Origin: Cyanoderma ruficeps
Lineage: Eukaryota > Chordata > Aves > Passeriformes > Timaliidae
Length of the DNA stretch: 64,000 nt
NCBI GenBank assembly: GCA_008694505.1
Contig: VZDJ01007747.1
Coordinates: 11,406,200-11,470,199, forward strand
Direction of reading: 5' to 3'
Part shown: piece after piece, positions 36,990 to 49,542 of the stretch
How positions within the stretch are numbered: position 1 is the first letter of the stretch
How the letters are laid out: each line of letters opens with the position of its first letter
Translations under genes and position numbers: made by a program
The notes under the pieces: generated by a model
Seen by the model: only the letters and a program-made list of their open reading frames with translations
The model's database searches: none
What the model was told of the DNA's origin: nothing

Positions 36990-39460
36990 CCTCACTCAAA
37001 TGAAAATCAGCTAGCAGTGCAGCACAGGGTCTGAACTGTAATCACCGTACTGAGTGCACCATCTTGAGTGAGCTGGTGTGATTGTGGTTTTACAAAGCAA
37101 ATCTTTTGTTTGCAGACTCCCTATCTGTCCCTATGACTTTTTGTCAGGTCACAGCCCAGATATCCTGGAAAAGCAGCAACTTCCCTGTGTTGTGGCAAGT
37201 GATTGTGTATGCCACCATTTGTTTCTGAACATTAGGTATGAATAGAAAATTTAGTTTCCTTAGGAGCCTCTGATGAGGGATTTTTGCCAAAAGCTTTCTG
37301 AAAAGTGCAGATGCTGTGATAGAAGCTGAATGACTCTTAGCACTTAGTCACCATTCAGCTCACAGTGACGTTCTTCCACCTGTTTTACCTGCTGGGAATA
37401 GTTTTGAGGTATAAAAACTGAAAGGTCTCTTGCCTTTGAATCCCAACAGAACCTCTTCATTTGTTGATAGGTAATAACGAGGTCATTTTAGATGTTTATT
37501 GACAGGAAAAGGATTTGTTTGTCTAATAGCTAACATAAAGTAATAGTTACAGTTCTTACGTATTTGCCTTATTTTTGTGAAGTTGTCCCTCTGGCCTCTT
37601 TCATCCAAGGAATTATTACCTTTAGCTTCAATTACATGGTCCCTTGGTAACTTCAAATTGATTTACAAAGGCTTTGTACCTGTAAAGGCCTGTAGCTCCC
37701 GAGCAGAACTGCAGCTATTTTGTTTCAGGTCTTTATGAATCCTACAGCTACTGATAGCAAATGTTACCAGCTTTGAGGATAATACAAAATAGCTAGCAAA
37801 TCCTCTGGTGTTAATAGAGCTAATGGTATCTGTACTGATATCTGGGGTATTTCATATCTCATGAGATGAAGACTGTAGAGACATGTTAATTGCACCTATG
37901 TATGTACCCCAAATGAGGTCCCACACAAGGAATTTGGAGGTTTCACCCAAACATTACTGCTGCTGATAGATTGAAACATATTTTTAAAAGACAGAGTCAT
38001 GCCTGCCTGAAAGCCAAGGATCTAACAGAGGATGGAAATGAAGAGAGGAACATCTCCCCAGCATTCTTCATGTGCAGTGAGACAGCATGCTTTGCTGCTG
38101 GAAGGGCTGGGTTAAGCATGCTGTGGGGGGCCCTAGGCAAACCTACCTCTGTTTCTTTAATGTAATAAGTGAAGAAGAATTTTACTGAGATCACTTTTAC
38201 ATTTGGACTTTTATTCTGCACTCAAAACAAGACAAAACTTCAGCGTCTGATGTGTATGAACTGCAGGTTGCATTCATAACTGACATTGAGAAAGAGTCCT
38301 CCCTATACTTTTGGGGAACAAAACTGCAAATCACAGCTGAAACCTTTTTTTGAATGATATTAGACTTGACATGCAGCAGAGACAAATAACATGGTCTTGT
38401 TTGTAACATATGTCAGTGCAGCTGATTTTTAGTCAGCTTCAACAACTAAAAGAGACCACTTACTGTTGTAGTTTACTATCATCATAATCCAGAAAAATCC
38501 AAAAAGAATGTTATTTGTAGAAAAATGAATTTCATCTAATCAATCTTTATTTCTGAGCAGAAGCTGAATAGGGATGATAATTATTCTCTTGCTGGGTTAT
38601 ACAGCTTGCAATGAATAGTTTTTACATTGTCCCCACTGGTCAGTACCGTTAAGTGTATTACTCTTCTGATATTATTTTATTTTTAAATATTTATATATGG
38701 TAATTCAATAGGAAAACCAGTCATAAAATGATGTGCTTATATGCTTTTTTTGGTGATCCTCAAGTCAATAAAGGGCGTATTTTGGTGTCCATGAGCAAGG
38801 GTCTTGGTAGCTCCTTCAAAGGTACTTAGGTGACTACTTCATTGTTGCATGTTTCTTGTTATCACTGTAAATAGTTTGCAGAGCTTTTAACTTTGCATTT
38901 TAATTTGTACATCATCTTACAGTAGATCTCTGCTTTCCAAGGTTTGAAAATAATATACATCTTTACAAGCTCTCTTTTGTATAGGTCCTCAGCTGCTTCT
39001 TATGCAGTCTTCCTTCGTCTGGAATAACTGAGAATTTAATCCAAAGCATTATCAAAAATACTTTCCAGACTCTCCCTGCTTCAACAGAGACTTAAACACA
39101 TCATGTTCAGAATATCTAGAACTGAATTGTTACTTTATAATCTTTGCACAGCCTCTTGACTGTATTAGCAAGATCTAACAGTAAAGTGTTAGGTAAACAT
39201 TATTCAACTCTTCAATATAGAACAGGTAGAGTTCAGCATGTTTTGACAGTAAGTTGCCCAAGAAAAAGACAATTTAGCTTAAAGCAAAACCAATGTTATC
39301 TTCAGCAACCTTGGCACTCATTAAGCTTTAGATATACTCAGCACATGGAAAACAAAAAAATAATTTGGCATGTGTGTATTTATGTAAATGTTTATATTAA
39401 ATTAGTATTTTCTATGTATTGCCCTAAGCCTGTTCACCAGCGAATTAATCAGGACTTATT
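36990..39460. other. Non-coding DNA between two CR1 fragments
   Basis: AT-rich; no gene or recognisable repeat family seen. Short open frames on both strands have no family resemblance. Confidence 0.5.
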
Positions 39461-39469
39461 ACAGATGTT

Positions 39470-39560
39470 TACAGAATGGATAAGGGTGAAAGGAACCACA
39501 GTGGCTCATCTGGTCCAGCTTTCCTGCCCAAACAGGGTCATCCAAGAGTACTTTGCCTTT
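39470..39560 (-). mobile_element. CR1 LINE 3' end fragment, antisense
   Basis: Read on the plus strand, the phrases GAAAGGAACCACAGTGGCTC, ATCTGGTCCAGCTTTCCTGC and CAAACAGGGTCATCCAAGAG match the reverse complement of the CR1 3' UTR. Decayed, with unclear outer boundaries. Confidence 0.75.
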
Positions 39561-39599
39561 CTCCTTAAAATGTTTCATCATCATATTTGCAAGACACTT

Positions 39600-42500
39600 C
39601 TGTGGAAGTAAACTATAGAAAGAGTTTCATCTGGATTTTGTGTATATATCTTGACATAAAAAATTTTAATTGCCTGTATGACATACATTTGCAGCAGATT
39701 TCCCACTAGATGACTGACATGTTGTGGCTCTTTTTGGTTTATAGTTTCTATTTTAATAGCTCAAAAAAAAAAAAAACTGCAGAGAAGCCTTTCTGTCCAT
39801 AGAGTGACAACCCACGTGTGAGCATTCTTCACATTTCTTGAGGCATGCTCGTTAGACAGAGAGCTGTTTAACCAGTTCAAAAGGTTACCCAGTACCTGTT
39901 TCCTACATATTTTTATTGGTTTTGTTGTGCTGTAATGGGACTGTCTCCCTGGGATTCACAACTCAAGTGAAAATTATTATTTGAGTTGTACTTCCTTTTA
40001 ACCCCTCTTGCCAAGGCTGTTCCTCACTGTTGAACTTGTATAATTCTGAGTCAGTGTTACCAGATTGCTTTTGTCAGTATCAGCACATTAGCATGCACAG
40101 AGACTGTTTTAGTAGCCTGAAATACAAACTGTCACTAAAAGAGCTTGTACAGTTTGGCAAACCTGCCCCTGAAAATAACTTGAAAAAATAATTTGCAAAG
40201 CAGCAGATTGACTTCTAGGTGGTGAATATTCAGCGTTTATAAAGTCATCATGAGAAATTCATGATTGAAAGCTCTTTGCATTAAATTTCTTGGGTTTGCT
40301 GTCTCACCAACTTAATAAACATAGGAAGGCTTACTTAAATCCTAGTCCTCAATCTGCCAGTTCTAGAGGGCTTTTAGTTATCCAGTAAGAAAGTAATTTG
40401 TTGTTGATTGTATTCTATAAAGCTGGATTTGATGAAAAGTGTGAAGACTTTTGTGGTTTGAATACTCCTGCAGTGTTTACTGCAATGCTCTTTTCTTTGC
40501 TTAAATTCTACATGGTAGGTGTAACCTAATTAGTGACTTCATAAGTTCTTCTGTTGGATAAGGACTCATTTCTGCTCTCATATTACTTGTTGATGAGCCT
40601 AATTTAGTGTGAAAAACAAACCTAAGCATAGCTGATTTACTAATTTTTATCTTTATTAGCTATTCGTATTATATCACCATTCTATCACATGTAAAGCTCA
40701 GACAACACCACCCAGACCCCCAAGGCATTTAAAATGTAAAAATGTTAACAGCACACAGCATACCAAAGGTGGATTCTGTGGAGGAATAAATCAGCCTTGG
40801 AGTGACCACAACTTATCCCTAGCTGGTCACACTTAACCACTAGATAGGTAATGATTTTTCTAAAAAGTCACTTTGGTAGGCATCACACATTCCTTTGGGC
40901 TTTTATTTTCACAGTTTATGCTTTGAAGAGGTTACACGTCATTTATAGGTTGTTTTGGCACTGGGTGCTCAGTGGCTGGGATTTGTCTTAAATTTAAACC
41001 CCAGGGCCTGGTTCTGCTTGGAGTGGCTAACGGATGAGGGGGATAATGCTTCCCCATACCAGCTCCCTGGAATGGTCTGCCCTTGGTCTGTTATCATTGT
41101 TAAAAGTGTGTAAGATGTGTATGGGAGGGGAGTCACAATGCTGAGGAACTTCCTTCCTTGATGGCTTTCCCAAAGAAATGAGATTTCTAACAAAAAGGGA
41201 TTGTAAATAAAGATTAGTCCATAAAGTGTAAAGTATAGTGTAGTTGAACGTTTAATTGTTTTAATTTGTCTTTTATGGAACCATGTGTGGATGGAGGAAG
41301 AGCAGAATTTGTTTGTTGGTGAGCCAGGCAGTTTCAGAGTAGGAAAGTGGGAGATTGGGCTAGTAAGGAAAATAGACTCTTTAAACTTTTTCACCCTGTG
41401 AAAAGTAAAAATATAAGCTAAATAATGATTTGCTTTAGATGTTAATGAGCACCATAGAAAAATACAACTGCCACAGGAGAAAAAGTTGTCATTTAGTGAA
41501 GCTGATGTTCAATTTCTTATACCCATCATCATCACCCTGAACAGCAATCCTGGCCTTCAGGTATTAAGCCTGAATTGCAGAATTGCATCACTCCTTCCAT
41601 CCTTCCTCAACCTCTGCTCAAAGGAAGGAAGTAACGACAGGGTACTTTGTCTCTTCAGTGGTGGAGAGAGAGAACACTCCCAATGCTACTGAATTTGGGA
41701 AGGATGCCAGTTCTGCCACTTAAGAACATAAAATTCAAGACTCCTTCCTGATTACTTATTAAGATTAAAAAAAATTAAAGTTCATGGCCCAGTTGATGGT
41801 CTGAAGACATCTACCTTGCAGAGATTCTGGTAGATGTAATTTAAATTGTACCCCAGCAGTGTAAATAAGAAGGGAAAGAAGAGGCATCGCAGGAAGCACA
41901 TTGCAGAAATTGTACGTCATTACCACATGAGAAGGCAGTGAATGAGGTTTATATAATCACCTTTGGACAACTTCATCTTCAAAATGCAGTGATAAGTATT
42001 AAAATCTACAACTGGCTTTCCTTAATGACATTTTTAAACAGGCTGTTTGACTTCATTCAAAATTAATTCTCCATTAAAATGATTTTTATTAGTTAAAGCC
42101 TGACTTGAACACAGCCTTTTTCTCTGATCACACAGGTGGCTCATGTGTTACTTTGTGCTGGTTCTTTGCTTGTTCTGTCTGTTCTAATGACAAACTTTCC
42201 ATTGCCTGAAGAACTTACGTTGGGATAAATGTGAATCTGTCCATAGGGTTAGTTTGATAGCACAATGGCCATACAGGGTGTGTGTACAGTACAAACATCC
42301 GTATTTATAGAGATAATGTGTGTTTTATTTTGCTTTCCACTGCCCAGCCCTCCCTGTTGCCCTGCCCTGAGGCAATGGGGATGTATATCCTGCTGGTAAC
42401 CACAGGTTGTGCTTTCATCCTGGGGGAGAGCAACCCTCAGCTGGGATATCCACACTTCATCTGTTGGACTGGCTCTAACAGCACCTTGAATTTCTTTTAC

Positions 42501-43190
42501 TGTCAGAACCTGGAGAAGCTTCAGGGTTAAGTCTCTGCTTATTAGTTTATGAACAGCCTCTGTCCTTTGGAATATGTGAATATTTAAATTCTGATTGCCC
42601 CCCTTTGCATCCTGCACAGGAAATGAAATTAAATAATTGGTATCAGATTGAACACCTGTACATGAAAAAGACAATAATTAAAATAATTGTATTAACCGTA
42701 TGTAATCAGGTTAAGATTTGACTAGGCAGTATTATCAAATGGTGATGGCAAGAAGAGCCCACTCAGAAATCTGGTGTCTTTGTAGCGGTTAGTTGGAAGA
42801 ATATGTTTTTGTTGTGAGCTGCTGAGATAGTTACTGCTGTCAGATCCCAGAATAAGCACCTGGCAGGTAAAGCCAGGAGTGCCTGTCTGCCCCTCCATCT
42901 CTCCCCATCACCATTTAGAGGAAGACATTGCCCTTGTGAACTCACCCCAGATTCATTCTGAGGTTTGTTAGGGTATTGTGTTTGTTTGGTTTGGGTTTGC
43001 CTGTTTGATTTGAGGGGTTTTATTTGTCTCTTTGGACTTTTTTTTTGTCTGTTTTTTACATTATCACACATTCCTGTGGGACCTTTTCACCAATTTGCCA
43101 AAAAAAAAAANAAAAAAAAAAAAAAAAATCCCCAAAACCCAGGAAACAAACCAACCCGAACCCCCAAGCAGGCCACACTGTTGAAAGTTG
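39600..43190. other. Non-coding DNA, SCRG1-HAND2 side
   Basis: No gene recognised. Contains an A run near 39762-39776 and a poly-A tract with a single N at 43111 (run 43100-43128), likely an assembly join in a homopolymer. Confidence 0.5.
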
Positions 43191-43194
43191 TTAT

Positions 43195-43460
43195 TTGGTG
43201 CCACCTGGTGTCGGAGTGCCGGGGCTGAGGAGGGCCGTGTGCCGGGCCGGCACACACACACACACACACCCCCCGCACGGTGCGCGGCGCTTGGAGCTCC
43301 GGCCGCCCTGCGCCGGCAGCCGGGCGGGCGCGCTCGGAACCCGCAATCCCACTCGGCACTGACAGCTCTGCGGGCTTTCCTGCGGGACAGGCCGGCAGCC
43401 TGCGCTGGAATTCGCCGGGACAGACGGCAGAGGGCATGAGTGAATGCCTTGAGCATCGGG
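43195..43460. promoter_or_regulatory. Small isolated CpG-rich island
   Basis: A sharply bounded GC- and CpG-rich patch, including (CA)9 at 43251-43269, in otherwise AT-rich DNA. It lies 16.7 kb upstream of SCRG1 exon 2. It could be the SCRG1 promoter with its untranslated first exon, the start of an unannotated RNA, or an orphan island. On the minus strand a possible donor (CAG then GTGGCA, near 43201-43206) exists but is weak. The open frames inside it are compositional. Confidence 0.4.
43251..43269. repeat. (CA)n microsatellite
   Basis: About nine and a half CA units inside the CpG-rich patch. Confidence 0.95.
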
Positions 43461-43469
43461 GCTTGCTTC

Positions 43470-46050
43470 TGACGGAAGCCTGAATTTCTCTGCTAATGCA
43501 AACGTACGCTTTCCCTTCAACGTTTTCCCCCCTGTTTTTTAGCATGATGATGGTTATGTTTGTCATTGATTTCTGCGTGCTTTGTTTTAATTTCTACATC
43601 TTTCTTTTATATACCTCCTGTATAAATATAAAGCGAAATACTGCTGACAAACCCAGGTCTATTCTGCCCGAGGGGATGGGCATGTACCGACTGGAAAAAG
43701 ACTAAAATCTTAGGTATATGGTTGAGGAAGTCTAAGTTTCACGAGGAATAGCAAAAAGCTCAAAGGTGTTTTTCCCTCCTTACTGTTCAGTTATGGCAAA
43801 AAAGAGTCAACAGAGACGTCCTTTTGATGGGAGTATTGCCAAGTTTACCAGACCCGGTGGACTGCCTTTTTAAATCTGTAAGACTGATCAAAAGAAAACG
43901 CTCAGCTACTCTAATCCTTTATAGGCATGCTTCACTCTTGTACTGTTTAATTTCTGATAGGCAAGTTCGGGACTGAACTAATTTACTCCTGGCATGAAGC
44001 CTGGGATGTAACATGCCAAAGAGCAGTATATAATAACTACAATTGGATGGAGGAGTGTAGGTCAGCACATGTTTCACACCGCTCCTTTTACTACTGGAGT
44101 CATGGGGTAAAATCTACTCTTTTTGCCAACTTTGGTGAAGGTGTAAATGCACATGCACAATGTAATGGCTTTAAATCTTGGATTCCTACTTGTATGCACC
44201 AGATGGATCTTGTATAAGTGTTCCACTTTACAGCATGTTAGCATTTGCTAGTAGTTAGCTGGAGGTTATAGCTGCCAGACTTCTCTGTGGCAGTTTCCAG
44301 GCTTAAAAAAAAAAGGGGGGGGGGGGCAAAATAGAAAACAAAAAGAGAAAACAATCACCTACACGAGAGAATGTCTGAATAATAGGTAAAACTAGTTTTA
44401 AGAATTGCATGTACCCTTGTTTGTTCATGAATAGTGTTTAGTTTGGCTTGTCCTGCTTTGAACTACATGGGGTACATGGATATTAGGATTTTTGAGAAAA
44501 CCTACCTTGATTTACAGTAGTGGTTGAAAAAGTCTTATAAATGTTTGTGTATCATACACAGGACAATGACTGTTTAATATGTATGTACAAGTCTATACAT
44601 TTTTCTTAGAGAAAAATTCTGGAACCTAGATAGGTTCCAGATTAATTTAAAAATAATTTAATTTGATTCTATATGTCATAAGTATTTTTCAGCATGTGCA
44701 CTACCATATATAAAATGCATTTGTGCTATCTGAATTTTTTAAATGCTTTTGTCTTTGCTAACTAGAAGTCTAACTCTTCCAGACTACATCTTTAAGACAT
44801 GATACTGTTTATTTTAGGAGACCATGAATTCTTGCCTCGAGTCCAAATTTGCTATTCTGTACACCTCAGGCATATATTAATGGGTTTGGAAAATATGCTT
44901 TAGAGTGCCTACTTTTCATATGTCTTCTTTTCTCTTTTCTTTTCATTTTCCTTTAGAATTAAATATGTAATTGCTGCCAGTGGGGGAAAAAACAACAACA
45001 AAACAAACAAACAAAAACAACAGCAACAAAAAAAGACAAAGAAGGTTCCACAACACAGAAGAAAAATTCACCAGTTTTATGATGCATGTATATAAAACCG
45101 AAAATACTGACTGGGCAATTGTTAAAAACACAGCAAAGCCAGTCCTTTCTTAGCTGGCATCTTTCTCTTCTTTTCCTTCTACTGCCTAATTCCCACTTCC
45201 TCCCACAACTTTCTTGTGCTCCACAACAAGCACATTTTTGTCATAATGAAACTTCAGTTTCAACATTACTATTGGTACAGGTGTATAGTAGGAGGTACAT
45301 GGTGCTGCTCCAGTGGCTTCCAGGAGGATTTCATCACACTGACATAGGACGGTGGGGTGCTGTTAGTCCTGCCAAGTGCGAGGCACATCTTCATCCCTCA
45401 CTCTCTCCCCTGAGTGTGTCAGAAATTCAAAGCCTTGGTACAATCTGGCTGCAATCCTGAAGAGCCAGTGCCTCTGGGCATGGAGAGGAGCATCCAGCCG
45501 TGTTTGATGCTCCCCTGAAAGTCAGTGGCTGCAAAACTCCCCCTGCCTTGCACCAGAGGTGTTGGAAATCACGCTCCTGGGCTCCCACGTCTCAAAGTAC
45601 AACACGTGGGCCCTGTTTTTGGGCTCATTTTAACTTAAGCAGGTACTTGCTTTGAGGGATTAATCTGGCAAGACCTGTGTGTCCTCTGCTAAACCTGGAC
45701 AGTACCACTCTTGGCAACCCGCTCTCAGGTGATGCCAATTTGTAACATTGGGATTTCCTTCCTCTACAAGATCATGTTCAAAGTCTTTTGTTGTGAGGGA
45801 ATTCTTTTTTCCGCCTATGTTCCTCCCATACATGAAGAAGAAAACACTCGTGTTTTCTGTGATCATAGCCAAATGTCACAACAGCATCTGCTGCCTTTTT
45901 CTTCAAGATCTTACCACTGCTGCTGCATTTAAATTCAGGTAATGGTCTCATGCAATATTTATAGACGATAATGCCACATTTTTAAAAATGCAGTTAAAAA
46001 TGTTTGGAAATTTAATAGTTACACTCCCCACCCTGGAAAGCACATTTGTA
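43470..46050. other. Non-coding DNA with purine and A/C-rich tracts
   Basis: Contains A10 followed by G12 at 44305-44326, an AAC-rich tract near 44988-45040, and a perfect 9-bp hairpin (AGAAAACAC / GTGTTTTCT, 2-base loop) at 45839-45858. No gene recognised. Confidence 0.5.
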
Positions 46051-46059
46051 GAAAAGCTA

Positions 46060-46620
46060 ATTGTTACCAATAGCTCTAATTGCCAGCCTCGATCATTAAA
46101 CTTTGCCTTGGGTCAGCCTTCCACTCTGCCTGATTATTAAGTACAGATTAAGAGGCTGTTGCCAGCATTAACTTTGGACTCTCGAGGCATCGCTGTTCCC
46201 AAATACTGCACACTTTATCTGAGCGAGCTTCAGCAGCAGAGCACTTTTCTTAGAACTTCCATAAGTGACCAACTTTCAGCGGGACTGAGGGCTGTAATCA
46301 GATTATTGCCTCCCGCTGGATGCAGAGGATACAGGTTTCTGCTTGTCTCACGCTGCTGCCGGGCCCCTCCCGGCTCCCTTCAACAGCTGAGGAATTGTTG
46401 AATGGCCACGGTCTGGGAGCCGTGTCCTTTTGTGCTGGGAGGGCTCGCATTCCCTCCTGCTCTCCAGCGGCGGCTCCCTACTGGAATGCTCGGTGGAACA
46501 TTTTAAGCTTCGGAAGTGTTCGCTTCTGAGCTCACCGTGCATTTTAATTCTGCGCTGCTGGCCAGGATTGATGTATGTGGGAGAAGAGAGCTTTAAAACG
46601 CCTTTGGATGTGCTTTTCCT
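46060..46620. promoter_or_regulatory. Possible developmental enhancer-like block
   Basis: A moderately GC-rich, complex stretch without repeat signatures, dense in motifs typical of developmental enhancers: homeodomain cores (TAATTG, GTAATCAGATTATTG), a CAGCTG E-box inside a 7-bp inverted repeat (TTCAACA / TGTTGAA, near 46379-46402) and a GGAATG TEAD-type site. It lies on the HAND2 side of SCRG1. Function and conservation are inferred only. Confidence 0.3.
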
Positions 46621-46649
46621 AAAAGCTTATTTACCATGTGAATTGTTAA

Positions 46650-46868
46650 AAAAAAACCCAAAGCCAAACCAAACCAAACCAAACAAAAACCCAACAAACA
46701 AACAAACAAACCCAAACAAACAACCACCAAAAAACCCACAAAAAACCCCCACAAACAAAAATCGCAAAAAACACAACAAACAAAACAAACACCCCCCCCA
46801 AAAAACAAAAATAAAAAAAAAAANNNNNNNNNNNNNNNNNNNNNNNNNNNNNNNNNNNNNNNNNNNNN
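46650..46868. repeat. A/C-rich simple repeat ending in an assembly gap
   Basis: Runs of AAACC, AAAC and ACAAA units, almost without G or T, extend to 46823 and are followed by 45 N at 46824-46868. The gap length is a placeholder of unknown accuracy. The open frame running across it is an artefact. Confidence 0.95.
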
Positions 46869-46869
46869 A

Positions 46870-49465
46870 AAAATCTTTCCTGCCTGTTGAATTTATGGCT
46901 GAGATAGCCAGATTACTAGAAACACTTATGTGTTTAATCTTTTCAGGTTTTGAGCAGGAGAAGGTAAGGCAAGGAAAACGCCATGGAATTGCTTTTTATT
47001 TTGTGGAGACTGTAAATTCTGTTATAGAAAATGTAATAAAGAAGCAGCTTAAACAAAAAGAGTGGTTGTGTGAAATCGCAGAATTTCCATTGGGTGAAAA
47101 CAAATCCTAACTTTATGTACGTTTCCCTGGAGAGATGTAATGTGAATGCTTACAGCTGTTTTTAGTTTCTTATTCCCTGATTAGGTTTAAATTAAAGGAA
47201 GGATGTCATATTGAATTATGAAAAATTACTTATTTTGAGTATTTTGGTTTATATGTACTTTCTATCGCAGTCTCACCGTGGCATTCACAAGGACCTACTG
47301 AACATGTGCACACAAATAGTATTAAAAGTGAGCGGGCTGCAGTGTAGTGGTTCTGACAGAGAAATGTGTCCACCTTCCACCAGGAAGGGAAAACTACCCT
47401 ACCATGCTGAGCCTTCCCATGCAAGACAGGTTGGCTGTTGGCTGAGAAGGAGGGGCTGTGTCTTGCTGAAACCTCAACTGCAGCACCCTCTGCTCCAGGG
47501 GGTCCTGCTGGGGGACCAGAGCCCAGAACAACTTTGCCAGCCCAGATCAGAGAGGACAATTCCCCGAGGTAGTAGTCAGTGTGTCCAAGGCTGAACAATA
47601 CCTGGAGCTGAGCAGGAAGGGAGAAGGAACTGCCTCAATCATCCGTGCCATTCCTAAATGCAGGCTCCTTATTTTATATCTGCGTTCAGCAAGCATCCGG
47701 GCCATCCAGCACCCCAGAGGTCTGAAATTCACTCTCTGGGGAGATTTACGTCTCTTCCACAGAGAAGTGCTATTTTGCTGGAGCAGATGGTATTATATGA
47801 CTTACCTAAGTAGCCACAGCTATTGGTGCAGCTCAAACTGGGTGCAGATTTGGTTCTCGTACAGATGAAAAGATTAAAAGAACTTGGTTCAAACAACTGG
47901 CACACTCAAAGTCTTTGTATGACTGTGTACAAAGATTAAAAATAATTAAATAATTGTAAATTGGTTTTAAAGCATTCCATGGGATACTTCCATTATAATT
48001 TTTCTACCAAATTATCAGCTCTGCAGGAGTTGTAAGACCTAAACGATTCATTACTTTTCAAAAGCAGATTCAAAAACTACTGTGGTAAATATCTATATAT
48101 GTAAGCACATACATTTTTAAAATAGAGTATGAAAAAAGAAAATTGTGTGAATTAGATAAGTGCTGATTTGAGTGATGGTGTTTACAGAGCTATGTTGTGT
48201 ACTGCAGATCACTATTTGGGGTTGGGATCAGAGGGGAAGAAGTCTTGCAGGATCTCTGTGCCTGGTGGGTGTCTGTAGTTTGCACAAATGAACAAGCAAC
48301 TTCCTAGCACAGCCTCTGCAGTGCAAGATGCATTAATGTAATCTAGAGATGAAAAAAAAAAAAAAGCTGTCTTGCTGCAGCTGAAAACCATGCTCATCTT
48401 GGATGTGCAAAAAACGGAACATCTATGTCTTTGTGCTGCTGTGATCATCTCTCCTCTTTTTCCTTCTCCAGAAGAGGTTGTTCATACCATGCTGGTTTTG
48501 AGTGGAAGACAAGGACCCTGCTGCTAACCTGAAGGGTAATTGCAATTAAAAAGGTAGGATAATATTGTGAAAAGTGGGATTCTTAAAGCTGGCAGGTAAG
48601 GGAAAAGGAGGATGGAGACAAGGGTGTGAGAAGCAGTTTTGCTGTGAGCCTCTGGGCATCCTGGGGAGCAGCACCTCTCGGGTGTGTTTGCCTTGGCTTT
48701 CACTGGGCTTCTCCAAATGTTCTGTCCCCCAGTCCCAACTAACATTAACACTCTCTCCTTTAAATACAGGATATTTGGGCCAGGTCTGATGCTGAGGAAG
48801 GGAAGACCACCCCTGGGAATGCAAAAAGTGGCATAGTCTGCTGGCAGGGGTGCTGCAGCCTGTTCCAGAGCTGAGTTCTCCCTACATGCCTCAGAGCCTG
48901 GGGAGGAAGAGGAGACCATGGAGCAGGATGTGAGATGAGAAAGCTGCTGGTTGCCACTGAGCTTTTGGGGACGCTCTGCTTTAAGAAAAAAAAATAATCA
49001 TGGCACTGTTGTACAGCAGAAGTATACGACCATATCATTATAATTAATTATGTGACTTAATGAGTAATTCTCCTGCCCTACCATTCTTTCTAGAACACAA
49101 AGAAATTAAAACTTTTCAATGTGCTTAGAAACATCTAATCTGATGATTCCTTCAGTGACCACCAGCACAGCCCCTGGTTTTCATCACCCCAAGTACAGCC
49201 TGATGATGATGACAATTTGCCAGTCACAGTGTGTAACACTACTTCTAATTCTCTTCAGTCAAGTCCATCTTTAGGTTTGATTCATGCCACAAGGCACTGG
49301 AATCTACACAGCCTCTGCAGGGGCCAGCAGCTGCTTTGTGGTCCTTATCCTCTAGGAACTGAATATATCTTATTTTTTGTCATGCCTTATCAATGTCTTA
49401 TGGATCAGCTCTTTCCTGTCTGCTGGTCTAAAGACATCTGGATATCTGTAGTCTCCGGCAACACC
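46870..49465. other. Non-coding DNA right of the gap
   Basis: No protein family recognised; a somewhat GC-richer section lies at 47330-47740. Overlapping frames on opposite strands (47211-47598) argue against coding. Confidence 0.45.
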
Positions 49466-49471
49466 TTTGTG

Positions 49472-49542
49472 TAGTAGTAGTAGTAGTAATAATAATAATT
49501 ATTATAATTATAAATAATTACAATAATTGTTATTATTATTAN
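49472..49542. repeat. GTA/TAA trinucleotide microsatellite with a single N
   Basis: GTAGTAGTAGTAGTAGTA passes into AATAATAAT and TTATTATTA, with N at 49542 at its right edge. Compound triplet repeat. Confidence 0.9.

Noticed and set aside
43251..43269. CRISPR-like or short regular array
   Set aside because: Simple CA microsatellite; the genome is eukaryotic and no spacer-repeat pattern exists.
46430..47110. 226-residue open frame
   Set aside because: Runs through A/C-rich simple repeat and the N gap; not a gene.
47211..47868. Several overlapping open frames in a GC-richer stretch
   Set aside because: Present on both strands, with no family resemblance and no splice or promoter context that would single one out.
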